From: Ruminococcus sp.
GTDB lineage: Bacteria; Bacillota; Clostridia; Oscillospirales; Ruminococcaceae
NCBI GenBank assembly: GCA_017460665.1
Contig: JAFUAO010000010.1
Coordinates: 186,001-250,000, forward strand
Length of the DNA: 64,000 nucleotides
Reading direction: 5' to 3'
Shown here: positions 17,401 through 24,741 of the stretch, piece after piece
Position numbering within the stretch: position 1 is the first letter of the stretch
Layout: each line of letters opens with the position of its first letter
Made by a program: the position numbers and the translations under genes
The notes under the pieces: generated by a model
Told to the model about the DNA's origin: nothing
The model's input: the letters and a program-made list of their open reading frames with translations, nothing else
Databases searched by the model: none

Positions 17401-17676
17401 GGCGTCCATACCGGAAACACCGTCGCCTCTCTTGTAAACATCGGCGTTGTTGAGAGCCTCATCTGTGAGGGAGTACTTTGCAGGAAGAGCAGCGTACTGA
17501 AGGATAGCAACAGCGTCGTTGAGGTTTACGTTGTTGTCCAGATTTGCGTCACCGTAGTGAACGTTGACATTGTCGTAGGTGAAGGCCTGAGCTGTGAGAG
17601 TTACAGCCGGGACTGATGCTGCCATAACGCAGATCGATGAGATACCGGCAAGCAGCTTTTTCGCATTCTTCTTCAT
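14404..17676 (-). CDS. Secreted dockerin protein with two carbohydrate-binding beta-helix domains (Cthe_2159-like)
   Basis: A 1090-residue exported protein. Residues 1-32 form a signal peptide ending VTLTAQAFT. A type I dockerin follows directly (about 38-103) with two calcium-loop repeats, GDANLDNNVNLNDAVAIL and NADVYKRGDGVSGMDALAI; dockerins are more often C-terminal. The remainder is an internal duplication of a right-handed beta-helix rich in ISGGT, INGGTVNI and DDGI repeats, roughly 150-450 and 515-1070, matching the Cthe_2159/DUF4353 carbohydrate-binding family known for binding acidic plant polysaccharide. Gly/Ser-rich insertions occur near 770-800, 930-960 and at the C-terminus. It should attach through a cohesin to a cellulosome-like scaffold. 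No catalytic residues are evident. AAAGGAG precedes the ATG. Confidence 0.92.
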   Translation of the reverse strand: MKKNAKKLLAGISSICVMAASVPAVTLTAQAFTYDNVNVHYGDANLDNNVNLNDAVAILQYAALPAKYSLTDEALNNADVYKRGDGVSGMDALAIQWVDAGVTLEEGDFAGQTATEETLPISWLNGKPSDVDPVTDIIYIHLNGSSISVEGDSSGYTAVSGSTVTISHSGTFYVDGTLDDGQINVNIADEVADPETVKIFLNGATIYGKSSPAILVTNAENTSINLVDGTTNTISDGDTAYAGDFLGAAVIEAKDDLTIKGGDLGTGTLELTANTQDGIVCNNDLKINGGIINVTTLNATDGTNGLNGKTSLTVKSGTLTVDAEGDGIKSGKGNVDISGGTVAIKAGKDAVQSGTTIDISGGTVIAGGDRGLTSTTGVNITGGTVIATATDYQTDAALLTSTNQAAMLLNCVADPSNTDGCWKKANALTTAGVTADKWQKKYQYVLISDPSITTGQTYTLKNASTGATATHSNDIADTFAVTNSVTTFDTVNPAGKDGTVTVDPITTDGYTITFASNGASTNAPSDVATVSNGVVTISKESTFAVTGNSTSGQIVVDVDKTAYPNSVVELDLTGVELSNSTTAPIYVASIGDEVQIVSKKDTVNVISDGTSHTQTYTDSDGNTNTVEGAIFSRDDLKFKGSGSLTVNGNTDDAIVCKNDIKIYNGSLTVNAVDDGIRGKDSVTIGDTTKSDGSAADNSGISVTVKTQYGDGIKSTATDTATDKSYGVVTINGGTVNISSYADGIQAEQEFIMNGGDVTISTYQGSSYTGSGSSSSGSTNPWGGPGFGMGQDGNSNKTDISAKGIKAVGLYDAAGTTWQSKGNLTVNGGTITIDSSDDCVHCGGDMFIYGGVFKVASADDGFHSDHNLTIGKTVANTFDDVQIFVSKCYEGVEAPVINQNSGSVYIISEDDGYNAGGGADSSGTGNPGGPGGGWSQGTTTSTNIAMNLNGGLVVVNSANGDHDAFDSNANIYVNGGYYCANGQEPLDCGDNGNSISMNGGTVISMTAGNTSLNTRYTFVDSSGKAIISFLSGSGGGLRSGSSASAQSGGSVSGGTAVLEQAGSYSATVGGTISGGSTLGQASESQGPGGRM

Positions 17677-17745
17677 AATGAAAAACTCCTTTGTCTTTTT
17701 TTGAAAGGCTCGTGCAGATAAGCCTTAACGTTTTCTATAGTCCTG

Positions 17746-17801
17746 ATTATAAAGGCATTTTCTTAAAATAATCTTAATTTAGACTTAATATTTCCTTTAA
17801 T
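17746..17801 (-). promoter_or_regulatory. Promoter with four 11-bp phased repeats before the dockerin gene
   Basis: On the minus strand TATAAT (17751-17746) lacks a normal -35. Instead TTAAG-type elements recur every 11 bp: their plus-strand forms CTTAA start at 17762, 17773 and 17784, and CTTTAA at 17795. Direct repeats at this spacing, ending near the -35 position, are the signature of OmpR/PhoB-family response-regulator sites. No such regulator gene is in the window. Confidence 0.6.
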
Positions 17802-17821
17802 TTTTGGCTATATACCTTATA

Positions 17822-17852
17822 GTATAAGAAAAGCCCCTCTTTTTAGAGGAGC
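17822..17852 (-). terminator. Terminator downstream of the TrmH-family gene
   Basis: Read on the minus strand, AGCTCCTCT-AAAA-AGAGGGGCT (one mismatch) is followed by TTTTCTTAT. It lies about 90 bp after the methyltransferase stop codon. Confidence 0.65.
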
Positions 17853-17943
17853 TCTCTGTAAAAATATTGCGCCGGAAAAGATCAGGCATGAACGTCCCGA
17901 CCGGTATCATTCTCCGATAAAAGCCAAGGCTTTTTTATGGACC

Positions 17944-18765
17944 TCACTTCCGTTTTTTCCTGAGCTGCCAGAAGGCTACTGCGCTGGCTGCGGCCACGTT
18001 CAGCGAGTCCACGCCGTGGGACATGGGGATCTTCACGGTGTAGTCGCTGTCCCGGATCGTTCCCTCCGAAAGGCCCTCCCCTTCCGTGCCAAGGATCACC
18101 GCTAGGCGGTCGGTCTCCCGGAGGAAGGGCTCCTCGATGCTGACGGTATCCTCGCAAAGGGCAAGAGCTGCGGACCGCAGCCCCAGCTCCCTCAAAAGGG
18201 GGACGTAGCCTGTGTCCGAAGGAAGATAGGTCCATGGCACCTGAAAGACCGTCCCCATGCTGACTCTGGTGGAGCGCCGGTACAGCGGATCGCTGCATGA
18301 GGGCGTCAGCAGGACGGCGTCCATGTCCAGAGCCGCTGCTGACCTGAAGATAGCGCCCACATTGGCCGGGTTGACCACGTTCTCCAGCACCGCCACACGT
18401 TCTGCGCCCCTGCAGAGCTCCGCCGCCGGAGGGAGAGCTCGCCTTCGCATGACACAAATGGCGCCACGGATCAGCCGAAAGCCCAGCACCTGTGCGGTGA
18501 TGTCGTCGCTGCCAACATACACAGGGATCTCTCCGCAGCGCCGGATCGCCTCGCCGGTCTCGCCGCCCAGCTCCTCCTCCTGAGAGATCATCATCAAGGG
18601 TCGGTATCCGGCGTCAAGGGCCCTTAGGATCACACGGGGGCTCTCGGCGAAGAAGACTCCCGGCTCCGGCTCGTAGTAGTGGAGGAACGCCGGCTCCGAG
18701 AGGCTGCTCCGGAAAATGCTCAGCTCGGTCATTTGCGTATCGGTTATCCTGATGAGATCAGCCAT
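17944..18765 (-). CDS. TrmH/SpoU family RNA 2'-O-methyltransferase
   Basis: A 273-residue SPOUT methyltransferase. The N-terminal half is a substrate-binding domain; the C-terminal knotted domain shows NVVNPANVGAIFRSAAAL, AVILGTEGEGLS and VKIPMSHGVDSLNVAAASAVA, the three SpoU motifs, with the Arg and Asn needed for catalysis. These enzymes methylate ribose 2'-OH in tRNA or rRNA; the exact target is not deducible. The start is the ATG at 18765 (MADLIRITD) behind GGAGGGC; the frame stays open far upstream, but that part lies across the divergent promoter and neighbouring gene. It is transcribed divergently from the PNPOx-like gene. Confidence 0.92.
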   Translation of the reverse strand: MADLIRITDTQMTELSIFRSSLSEPAFLHYYEPEPGVFFAESPRVILRALDAGYRPLMMISQEEELGGETGEAIRRCGEIPVYVGSDDITAQVLGFRLIRGAICVMRRRALPPAAELCRGAERVAVLENVVNPANVGAIFRSAAALDMDAVLLTPSCSDPLYRRSTRVSMGTVFQVPWTYLPSDTGYVPLLRELGLRSAALALCEDTVSIEEPFLRETDRLAVILGTEGEGLSEGTIRDSDYTVKIPMSHGVDSLNVAAASAVAFWQLRKKRK

Positions 18766-18795
18766 GGTACAGCCCTCCTGACAGTCGTTACAACA

Positions 18796-18834
18796 ATTAT
18801 ACCACTTTCGCTCGGCCTTGGCAAGGCCTTGACA
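18796..18834. promoter_or_regulatory. Back-to-back divergent promoters with a shared palindrome
   Basis: Leftward: TTGCCA (18824-18819), 17 bp, TATAAT (18801-18796). Rightward: TTGACA (18829-18834), 17 bp, TAAGAT (18852-18857). The two -35 boxes are only 4 bp apart. GGCCTTG-G-CAAGGCC (18814-18828) is a perfect palindrome that covers the leftward -35 and abuts the rightward one. Confidence 0.7.
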
Positions 18835-18888
18835 GAGCGCCGGAAAAATGCTAAGATAACGGTATACTATGAATGAGGAGGAGCAGAA

Positions 18889-19365
18889 ATGTTTAGAGAG
18901 GTCGCAAGGAAAAAACAGGCCCTTAGCCGGGAGGAGTGCATAGCTCTGCTGAAAAACGAGCCTCGGGGAGTCCTGTCGGTGCTGGGCGATGACGGCTATC
19001 CCTACGGGCTGCCGATCGACCATTGGTACTGTGAGGAGGACGGGAAGCTCTACTTCCACAGCGGCTCGTCGGGCCATAAGATCGACGCAATGAGGGCCTG
19101 TGACAAGGCATCGTACTGCGTTTACGACAAGGGCTTCCGCAGGGAGGGCGAATGGGCGCTGAATATCCGCAGCGCGGTAGTTTTCGGCCGGATCAGGATC
19201 ATCGAGGATCACCAGGAGGCCATCGAGATCTGCCGGAAGCTGAGCTACAAGTACACCTCCGACAGCGAGTACATCGAGAGCGAGATCATTCGGGCCGGAG
19301 CAAGGGTGCTGGTATTCGCCCTTGAGCCGGAGCACATCACAGGCAAGCTGGTAAATGAATCATAA
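18889..19365 (+). CDS. PNPOx-like flavin-binding protein (NimA-type)
   Basis: A 158-residue pyridoxamine 5'-phosphate oxidase-like split-barrel protein. Hallmarks are RGVLSVLGDDGYPYGLPIDH, KLYFHSGSSGHKIDAM and ASYCVYDKG, close to the family that includes 5-nitroimidazole reductases (Nim). Such proteins bind FMN or F420 and reduce small molecules, but many have no known substrate; drug resistance should not be assumed. The ATG at 18889 follows GAGGAGGAG. The gene is monocistronic, between a divergent promoter and a terminator. Confidence 0.9.
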   Translation: MFREVARKKQALSREECIALLKNEPRGVLSVLGDDGYPYGLPIDHWYCEEDGKLYFHSGSSGHKIDAMRACDKASYCVYDKGFRREGEWALNIRSAVVFGRIRIIEDHQEAIEICRKLSYKYTSDSEYIESEIIRAGARVLVFALEPEHITGKLVNES

Positions 19366-19381
19366 GGCTTATTATGCAAAA

Positions 19382-19426
19382 ACGGGTCTCCAAAGAGATA
19401 TGATCCCTTTTGGAGACCCAATTTTA
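19382..19426. terminator. Bidirectional terminator after the PNPOx-like gene
   Basis: GGGTCTCCAAA (19384-19394) pairs with TTTTGGAGACCC across an imperfect centre, followed by AATTTTATT. It also serves the membrane-protein gene that ends at 19424 on the other strand. Confidence 0.75.
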
Positions 19427-20566
19427 TTGCTTCTTCCTGACGGTGAAAACGATACCGCTCTTGGGATAGATCCACTCCTCCTTGATCGACACGTCAAATA
19501 GCCCGTTTTGCAGCTCATAGGCGCCGTCATTGGCCTCGCTGCCCTTATTGAGGTAGGAGTACATCTTCACGTCCATCTTGCCCGGCATATAGTCGAAGGT
19601 GATCTTCGGCTCACGGGTGGGATCCACCAACGTTACCTCGAAGATAGAGTCCCACAGCTTCGGCATATGGAAGATGATCCGGACAGAGTGCTCGTTGGCG
19701 GAGGTGTCATAGTCCACACGGTATGTAGCTACGATCCCGTCGCTCTTCAGGTCCACCGTTTTCAGCTCCCCCAGCTTGTCGTCGATCTTCAGCACCGCCG
19801 TGAAAAGGTCCTCGTACTTCTTTTTCATCTCCTCCGGAGGAAGGGTCCGCAGATACCTTATGGCCTGAGGTGTTATGTCAAGGTTCTCGTTGAAGATGCA
19901 CCGTGAGAACTCGCTCTCCTCGTCAGTTTCCAGCAGCCCCACGTCAAGGCTCATCTTGTCGAAGGAGAACCCGATTTTCACGTCCTTGGTGCTGAGATTT
20001 TCGTACTTCCCCGAGAGGTACTTCACCTCATAGTTGAGGTTCTCCTGAACGTAGAAATACCTGTCCTCCTCCATTCCGGGGAAGCCCTCATAGTCCGTAG
20101 GGAACTCAGTGGTCAGGGTTATGACGTAGTTGAAATGGTTCCTTATCCGTGAGACCTTAGCGTACTCCATGTACTGGTCCATATGCCCCACGATCATGTC
20201 CACAGCGTCGTCGTCGTTCATCATGGACCGGATCGTTGACACGAGGAAGTTGTGCTTGTCCTCGTTGTCGAAGGCGTCAAGGGTCTCCGGGTCCCCCATA
20301 AGGGTCTTGGTGATCTGCTGGGAAACGTCCCTGGCGTACTCGTCCTGGGTCAGCTTGTTGTAGATTATGTCAAACAGCAGGAAGGCTCCCAGCACGCCGA
20401 TGAGATTTCCCACGATGTTATCTATAAGGTCGTCGAGAGTATAGCCGTTCCTCAGCGACAGGTAGACATATCCGACGAACACCAGCAAAAGCGCTATGAG
20501 GATCAGCACCAGCGTTGCCGGAAGAGTGCTCAGCCTCAGCTTTTTGTCCTTGTCAGGCTTTTTCAT
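19424..20566 (-). CDS. Membrane protein of unknown function with large cytosolic domain
   Basis: The start is the ATG at 20566 (MKKPDKDKK) after GGAGGGAAG. Two membrane helices (about residues 15-36 and 48-67) are followed by some 310 soluble residues with alternating beta-strand-like segments (YFYVQENLNYEVKYLSG, IIFHMPKLWDSIFEVTLV). The basic N-terminus suggests that both ends face the cytosol. I do not recognise the family. It overlaps the end of the dipeptidase gene by 14 bp, so the two are translated from one message and may act together at the envelope, though nothing in the sequence shows how. Confidence 0.85.
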   Translation of the reverse strand: MKKPDKDKKLRLSTLPATLVLILIALLLVFVGYVYLSLRNGYTLDDLIDNIVGNLIGVLGAFLLFDIIYNKLTQDEYARDVSQQITKTLMGDPETLDAFDNEDKHNFLVSTIRSMMNDDDAVDMIVGHMDQYMEYAKVSRIRNHFNYVITLTTEFPTDYEGFPGMEEDRYFYVQENLNYEVKYLSGKYENLSTKDVKIGFSFDKMSLDVGLLETDEESEFSRCIFNENLDITPQAIRYLRTLPPEEMKKKYEDLFTAVLKIDDKLGELKTVDLKSDGIVATYRVDYDTSANEHSVRIIFHMPKLWDSIFEVTLVDPTREPKITFDYMPGKMDVKMYSYLNKGSEANDGAYELQNGLFDVSIKEEWIYPKSGIVFTVRKKQ

Positions 20567-21248
20567 AGATCTCTTCCCTCCGGAAAGCTCCCCGATAGAT
20601 CGCAGGAGCATTATTGTAATAGGCCCAGAAGCGGTCGCCGAAGTCGAAATGCCACCACTCCGTCGGCAGGTTCGTAAAGCCGGCCTCGGTCATGACGTGA
20701 TAAAGGAGCCGCCGGCTGTCCCGGATCCTGCTGTCGCCTGAGCTCTCGAAATAGGCGGTCTCGGTCATTTTGGAGAAGGAATCGAAGCCCGTCCCCATGG
20801 GGAGCTCCCTGCCCTCCGGGTCGATCACCGTCACGTCAACGGCGCCTCCCGTGGTGTGTACCGGAGGGATCTGACGGTCGTCCACAGGCAGAGACACATA
20901 CCCCGAGATCACACGGTCACGCTCCTCCGCACTGAGCCCTTCAAGATGAAGGTCAGCTATGAGCTTCTCCCGGTAGGTGTAGTAGAGCTCCTCCTGCAAG
21001 GCAAAGGGCCGCCATGCGTCCCAGACCTTCAGTTTGTAGCCCTTGGGCAGGAGCTCTGCCGCAGTATTCAGCCTCTGAGCCACCTGCTCTCTCACCAAGC
21101 ACAGGCTCTCGGCATTCTTCATACCCAAAGCCGGGTACTGCATATCTATTGTCAGAAGGGGCGACTCCGTCAGCCGCACGAAGCCCTCCTCTGAAAACTC
21201 CGCCCTCCGGAAGATCTCCGGCGAGGGAGCTGCTGGGATAACTTTCAT
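20553..21248 (-). CDS. D-alanyl-D-alanine dipeptidase (peptidase M15, VanX/DdpX type)
   Basis: A 231-residue zinc peptidase. The M15 zinc site is seen in VHTTGGAVDVTV (His and Asp) and PTEWWHFDFG (catalytic Glu, third zinc His), with the family core LKVWDAWRPFALQEEL. These enzymes hydrolyse D-Ala-D-Ala and are used either in glycopeptide resistance or to recycle cell-wall dipeptides. No vanA/vanH ligase or dehydrogenase and no VanRS pair are nearby, so recycling is the likelier role. No signal peptide is visible, in line with cytoplasmic VanX. The ATG at 21248 (MKVIPAAPS) follows AGAGGCG. Confidence 0.92.
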   Translation of the reverse strand: MKVIPAAPSPEIFRRAEFSEEGFVRLTESPLLTIDMQYPALGMKNAESLCLVREQVAQRLNTAAELLPKGYKLKVWDAWRPFALQEELYYTYREKLIADLHLEGLSAEERDRVISGYVSLPVDDRQIPPVHTTGGAVDVTVIDPEGRELPMGTGFDSFSKMTETAYFESSGDSRIRDSRRLLYHVMTEAGFTNLPTEWWHFDFGDRFWAYYNNAPAIYRGAFRREEIYEKA

Positions 21249-21291
21249 TTTACGCCTCTCTTTTCTGCAATGCGCTGATGCGCTTTTCTCT

Positions 21292-21320
21292 ATTATACTA
21301 CACCCAAGGGAAAATTGCAA
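21292..21320 (-). promoter_or_regulatory. Promoter of the dipeptidase/membrane-protein operon
   Basis: Minus strand TTGCAA (21320-21315), 17-bp spacer, TATAAT (21297-21292). Confidence 0.75.
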
Positions 21321-21323
21321 CAA

Positions 21324-21405
21324 CAAAAAACTCGCTCCCCGAAATTGCCGAGCTTTGCGATCGGGAGCACATAACGAGAAAGCCCCGAGGCCTTGCCCCG
21401 GGGCT
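21324..21405 (-). terminator. Tandem hairpin terminators after the CPBP gene
   Basis: On the minus strand AGCCCCG...CGGGGCT (21405-21381) is followed by TTTCTCGTT. A second stem, GCTCCCGA...TCGGGGAGC (21367-21333), is followed by GAGTTTTTTG. Together they separate the ABC/CPBP operon from the dipeptidase promoter. Confidence 0.65.
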
Positions 21406-21432
21406 GTGCTTTTTTCCTTTTGAGAGCGCAGG

Positions 21433-22329
21433 TCAGGCCGCCTTTTGCTGGGGGACCTCCTGCTTGGTCCGGCGCTTATCGGCCACCATGGAGATCATTA
21501 TCCCCAGGCAGAACACTGCGTAAGGGATCAGGGTCAGGGCCTGCTTGCCCATGGAGCCACTGAAGCCCTCCATGTCCTTGATCCCTGAGATCAGAAGGCT
21601 GCTGGCACCGAAGCCGCCGTTGTTGTTGACAGCGTGGAAGATCGCCGCCGGTATCACCGAGCCGGTCTTCTTCACCAGCCACAGCAGGACGATCCCGTGG
21701 AGAGTGCAGAACAGCGCCATCATCGCAAAGCCTGCATAGGGGTATCCCGGGTAGTCCTTGCCGAAATTATGCCCCTCAACAGTCAGCGGTGCGTGCCACA
21801 GTCCCCAGATGATGCCACCGATGATACAGGTCCCGACGGTGCCTATAAGGGGCTCCATTTTCTGATCCATGTAGGCTCGCCAGCCGAATTCCTCGCCTAT
21901 GGTCTGGAAGGCTGCCACCGGCCCTGCGGTCACTATCGACAGGAAGAAGCCGACCACCATCTTCCAGGAGGCGTTGCTGCGGATCTCAGTGAGATCGAAC
22001 TTCCCGAACATCAGCGTTGCGGAAAGGCCTGTGATCAGCCCGGCCGCAAGAGGTATCACAGCCGCAAGGATATAGTACCTGACGTTCCCACGGAGCCTTA
22101 GGCGCAGATAGGTCTCGCCGAAGCCCTCCTTGGTGATCAGCCGGGTCAGCACGTTGGCGATCGCCGGCGCATAGAGCAGCGGCAGTACGAAGAGGAAATA
22201 TCTGTTGGTCTCGAACCACTCACTGTAGCCGATCTTCTTGTTCATGATCAGTGCCGGGATCCAGGCTATGCCGAAGGCCAGCACCAAAAAGAGCAGCAGC
22301 CTTCCTGCGGTCTTGCCCTTACTTGTCAT
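21433..22329 (-). CDS. CPBP family intramembrane metalloprotease
   Basis: A 298-residue polytopic membrane protein with the three CPBP/Abi motifs: EEFGWRAYM (paired Glu), GLWHAPL (His) and AIFHAVNN (His), which form an intramembrane metal site. Family members process prenylated proteins, mature or resist bacteriocins, or have unknown targets. The start is the ATG at 22329, preceded by AAGGGAG. It overlaps the upstream permease gene by 11 bp and is the last gene of the GntR/ABC operon, so a role in peptide export or self-immunity is plausible but not shown. Confidence 0.92.
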   Translation of the reverse strand: MTSKGKTAGRLLLFLVLAFGIAWIPALIMNKKIGYSEWFETNRYFLFVLPLLYAPAIANVLTRLITKEGFGETYLRLRLRGNVRYYILAAVIPLAAGLITGLSATLMFGKFDLTEIRSNASWKMVVGFFLSIVTAGPVAAFQTIGEEFGWRAYMDQKMEPLIGTVGTCIIGGIIWGLWHAPLTVEGHNFGKDYPGYPYAGFAMMALFCTLHGIVLLWLVKKTGSVIPAAIFHAVNNNGGFGASSLLISGIKDMEGFSGSMGKQALTLIPYAVFCLGIMISMVADKRRTKQEVPQQKAA

Positions 22330-23074
22330 ACTGCTCAACTCCCTTCATGAAAAGTCTGCATGAGATCTTGTAGGAAACGAGATAGGCGATAACTGCCATG
22401 AGCTGGAAAATGCCCATGCCAAGTATCAGCGTGTCGCTGGACTTGCCGGTCTGGAGGCCTGTGACAAAGTCGAAGACCTTGTACAGACCGTCGTCGAAGT
22501 TCTTAGGCAGAGGTCCGAACAAGAGGTAGATGCCTACCACGATGAAGGCTCCCAGGAAAATGAGCATCTTGACCATGCCGCCCCGCTGAGAGCCAAAGCG
22601 GAAATAGAAGGGCAGCTCGATCGCTCTCAAGATGAGCTGGACAAAGAACATGATCATGTAGACCGTTGTGAGATCGGTCATATCCACGCTGTACATTGCG
22701 TAGGCCAAATGGCTGAAGGCCCCTCCGAAAACATAGCACAGAGCGCTCCCCATCAGGATCATCAGGAACACGGTCAGGTACTTGTAATAGACCTGCCCTT
22801 TGACGCCCTTCGGGTGAGAGGCGGTGAAATAGCCCCATTTCTTGGTCTCGTCGCCCCTGAACACATTGGACTGGATCATTCCGGAGATGAGGAAGCCGAA
22901 GAGCATGAACATCGTCTGGATCAGGAACTCTCCCTGGCCGATGTCGCCTGCATCTTCCGAGGAAATGACTGCCAGGCCCGGCATCACCAGAACGGCGATC
23001 AGGAAGGCCCCGATGATCCCAAGGAAGTTGACCCAGTTCATACGCAGCTCTTTGAAAAACAGTCCGGTCATCAT
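22319..23074 (-). CDS. ABC-2 type permease subunit (second)
   Basis: A 251-residue protein with about six hydrophobic helices and an N-terminus (GLFFKELRMNWVNFLGI) typical of ABC-2 permeases driven by stand-alone ATPases. Its start overlaps the stop of the preceding permease gene (ATGA at 23074-23071). With the neighbouring permease it probably forms the heterodimeric membrane part of an exporter. The substrate is unknown. Confidence 0.85.
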   Translation of the reverse strand: MMTGLFFKELRMNWVNFLGIIGAFLIAVLVMPGLAVISSEDAGDIGQGEFLIQTMFMLFGFLISGMIQSNVFRGDETKKWGYFTASHPKGVKGQVYYKYLTVFLMILMGSALCYVFGGAFSHLAYAMYSVDMTDLTTVYMIMFFVQLILRAIELPFYFRFGSQRGGMVKMLIFLGAFIVVGIYLLFGPLPKNFDDGLYKVFDFVTGLQTGKSSDTLILGMGIFQLMAVIAYLVSYKISCRLFMKGVEQYDK

Positions 23075-23862
23075 TTCTCCCTCGCTTTCAGTTGTTTTTC
23101 GGAGATAAAGAACAAGAGCACCAGCTCTAAGATCAGCACAGGCAGAGCGAAGGGCGCCGTCTTGTTAAGGAGAGCAGACAGGTCTCCGGTGAGCTGGGCC
23201 GGGATCATATCTGACATAGACTGGATCTCTGTTTCGTCGCCGGCCATTTCCCGGAAGGCTGATGTGTATCTCTTCATGATCGCCAGAAGGATCATGAGCC
23301 CGAGGATAAAGCCAAAAGCGGCGTTCTGTGCAGTGGCTTTTTTCAGCTCAGGAGCAGTCCTTGCCCGCAGGCAGAAGAACGCCTCGGCCAGCGCTATGAT
23401 CATCACCACGTCGGTCAAAGAGATCAGCGAGGTGAAAAAGCCGGACGGGAAGGACTTGCCGCACATCGCTCCCAGAACGAGCTGGTCCACCGTACAGGCG
23501 ATGATACACATCACGATCCTGATGACGGTCAGGATCACCTTTGCAGCAGCGGCCTCGCTGGGCCTTGATGGAAGGCATACGGAATACCTCGCCCAGCCTG
23601 CGTTCACATCGGCGCTGTGTACGCCTAGGCCTCCGAGGGCAACACTGCACCCGGCATAAGGTATGGTCAGGCGGAAGATGTTGTAAACATCGGTCTTGAC
23701 GTCCTGAAGGCCGGCCCTATGGAGATTTCCGTACAGACAGCTCAGCATGAACAGCCAGCCGATAAGGATCGCTCCCCAGAGCGCCAGGTACGAGATGATC
23801 ATGTATTTTTTGCTCAGTCTCAGTTCCTTCAAAAAAAGAGCATGGATCCTTGACAGCCTCAT
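23071..23862 (-). CDS. ABC-2 type permease subunit (first)
   Basis: A 263-residue membrane protein starting MRLSRIHALFLKELRLSKKY, the amphipathic N-terminal pattern of ABC-2 permeases, followed by about six membrane helices. The start ATG at 23862 overlaps the ATPase stop codon by one base (TGATG); an in-frame ATG nine bases earlier is less likely. It pairs with the next permease and the GntR-linked ATPase. Confidence 0.85.
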   Translation of the reverse strand: MRLSRIHALFLKELRLSKKYMIISYLALWGAILIGWLFMLSCLYGNLHRAGLQDVKTDVYNIFRLTIPYAGCSVALGGLGVHSADVNAGWARYSVCLPSRPSEAAAAKVILTVIRIVMCIIACTVDQLVLGAMCGKSFPSGFFTSLISLTDVVMIIALAEAFFCLRARTAPELKKATAQNAAFGFILGLMILLAIMKRYTSAFREMAGDETEIQSMSDMIPAQLTGDLSALLNKTAPFALPVLILELVLLFFISEKQLKAREK

Positions 23863-24740
23863 CACGACCACTCCTTCTTGCCCTTATTGACGTAATATAC
23901 CAAGATCTCGTCAAGGCTAGCCGGGTCGATCACTGCCCCGGAGTATTTTCTCGCAACAGCGGCACGGTCGCTGACGAGAGCCTCGGCGCCGAAGTCGGTC
24001 AGCCTTGTGCTGATGAAGTCCTCCGGCTCTAAGTCCTTATAGTCCCTCTTGGAGCATTTGAGGATCCCGTGGCTCTCAAGGATCTCGTCCTTATAGCCGG
24101 AGATCAGGATCCTTCCCCTGTCGATGAAGGTGACGCTGTCGGCGATCTTTTCAAGGTCGCTGGTGATATGTGAGGACATGAGGATACTGTGCTCCTCGTC
24201 CTGCAGGAATTCAAGGAAGATGTCCAGGATCTCGCTCCTAACGACGGGATCAAGGCCGGTGGTGGCCTCGTCCATGATCAGGAGCTCCGCATCGTGGGAG
24301 AGTGCGAAGGCGATCTGGAGCTTCATCTTCATGCCCTTCGAGAACTTCCCCAGCTTCTTGTTCATGGGGAGCTGGAAGCGCTCCATGAACTGCCCGAAGG
24401 TCTCATCGCTCCACTTTTGGTACAGGCCCCTGAAGATCCGGGCCATCTCCTTGGCGGTGAAGATGTCGTGGAAGGGCATCTCGTCAAAGACCACAGCGAT
24501 CCTCTCCTTGATCTCCTCCTCGTGCTGGATATGATCCATGCCAAGGAGCGAGATCTTTCCCTCGTCGATCCCGATAATGTTGAGTATGCTGCGGATCGTG
24601 GTGGTCTTTCCGGCACCGTTCTGGCCCACGAAGCCCATGATACTGCCCTTTGGCACGTTAAAGCTGATATCGTCCAGGGTAAAGCCGTCGTACTTTTTTG
24701 TAAGCCCCTGTATCTCAATGGCATTGGTATACTCGCTCAT
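23862..24740 (-). CDS. ABC transporter ATP-binding protein
   Basis: A 292-residue ATPase: Walker A GQNGAGKTTT near residue 40, a signature segment KFSKGMKMKLQIA where the usual LSGGQ is replaced by FSKGM, Walker B LLIMDEATTGLDP and H-loop SSHITSDLE. This signature variant is common in the YtrB/BcrA-like group regulated by YtrA-type GntR proteins. The start is the ATG at 24740 after GGAGGGGAA. It directly follows the GntR gene and energises the two permeases that follow. Confidence 0.93.
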   Translation of the reverse strand: MSEYTNAIEIQGLTKKYDGFTLDDISFNVPKGSIMGFVGQNGAGKTTTIRSILNIIGIDEGKISLLGMDHIQHEEEIKERIAVVFDEMPFHDIFTAKEMARIFRGLYQKWSDETFGQFMERFQLPMNKKLGKFSKGMKMKLQIAFALSHDAELLIMDEATTGLDPVVRSEILDIFLEFLQDEEHSILMSSHITSDLEKIADSVTFIDRGRILISGYKDEILESHGILKCSKRDYKDLEPEDFISTRLTDFGAEALVSDRAAVARKYSGAVIDPASLDEILVYYVNKGKKEWS

Positions 24741-24741
24741 A

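Noticed and set aside
18766-19335. Upstream extension of the TrmH-family frame
   Set aside because: It runs through the divergent promoters and antisense to the PNPOx-like gene; the ATG at 18765 has a ribosome site and matches family length.
18889-19365. Nitroimidazole-resistance gene (nim)
   Set aside because: The family match is only to the broad PNPOx-like group; sequence alone does not show drug reduction.
20553-21248. Glycopeptide-resistance locus, because of the VanX-like protein
   Set aside because: No D-Ala-D-Lac ligase, VanH dehydrogenase or VanRS pair is nearby.
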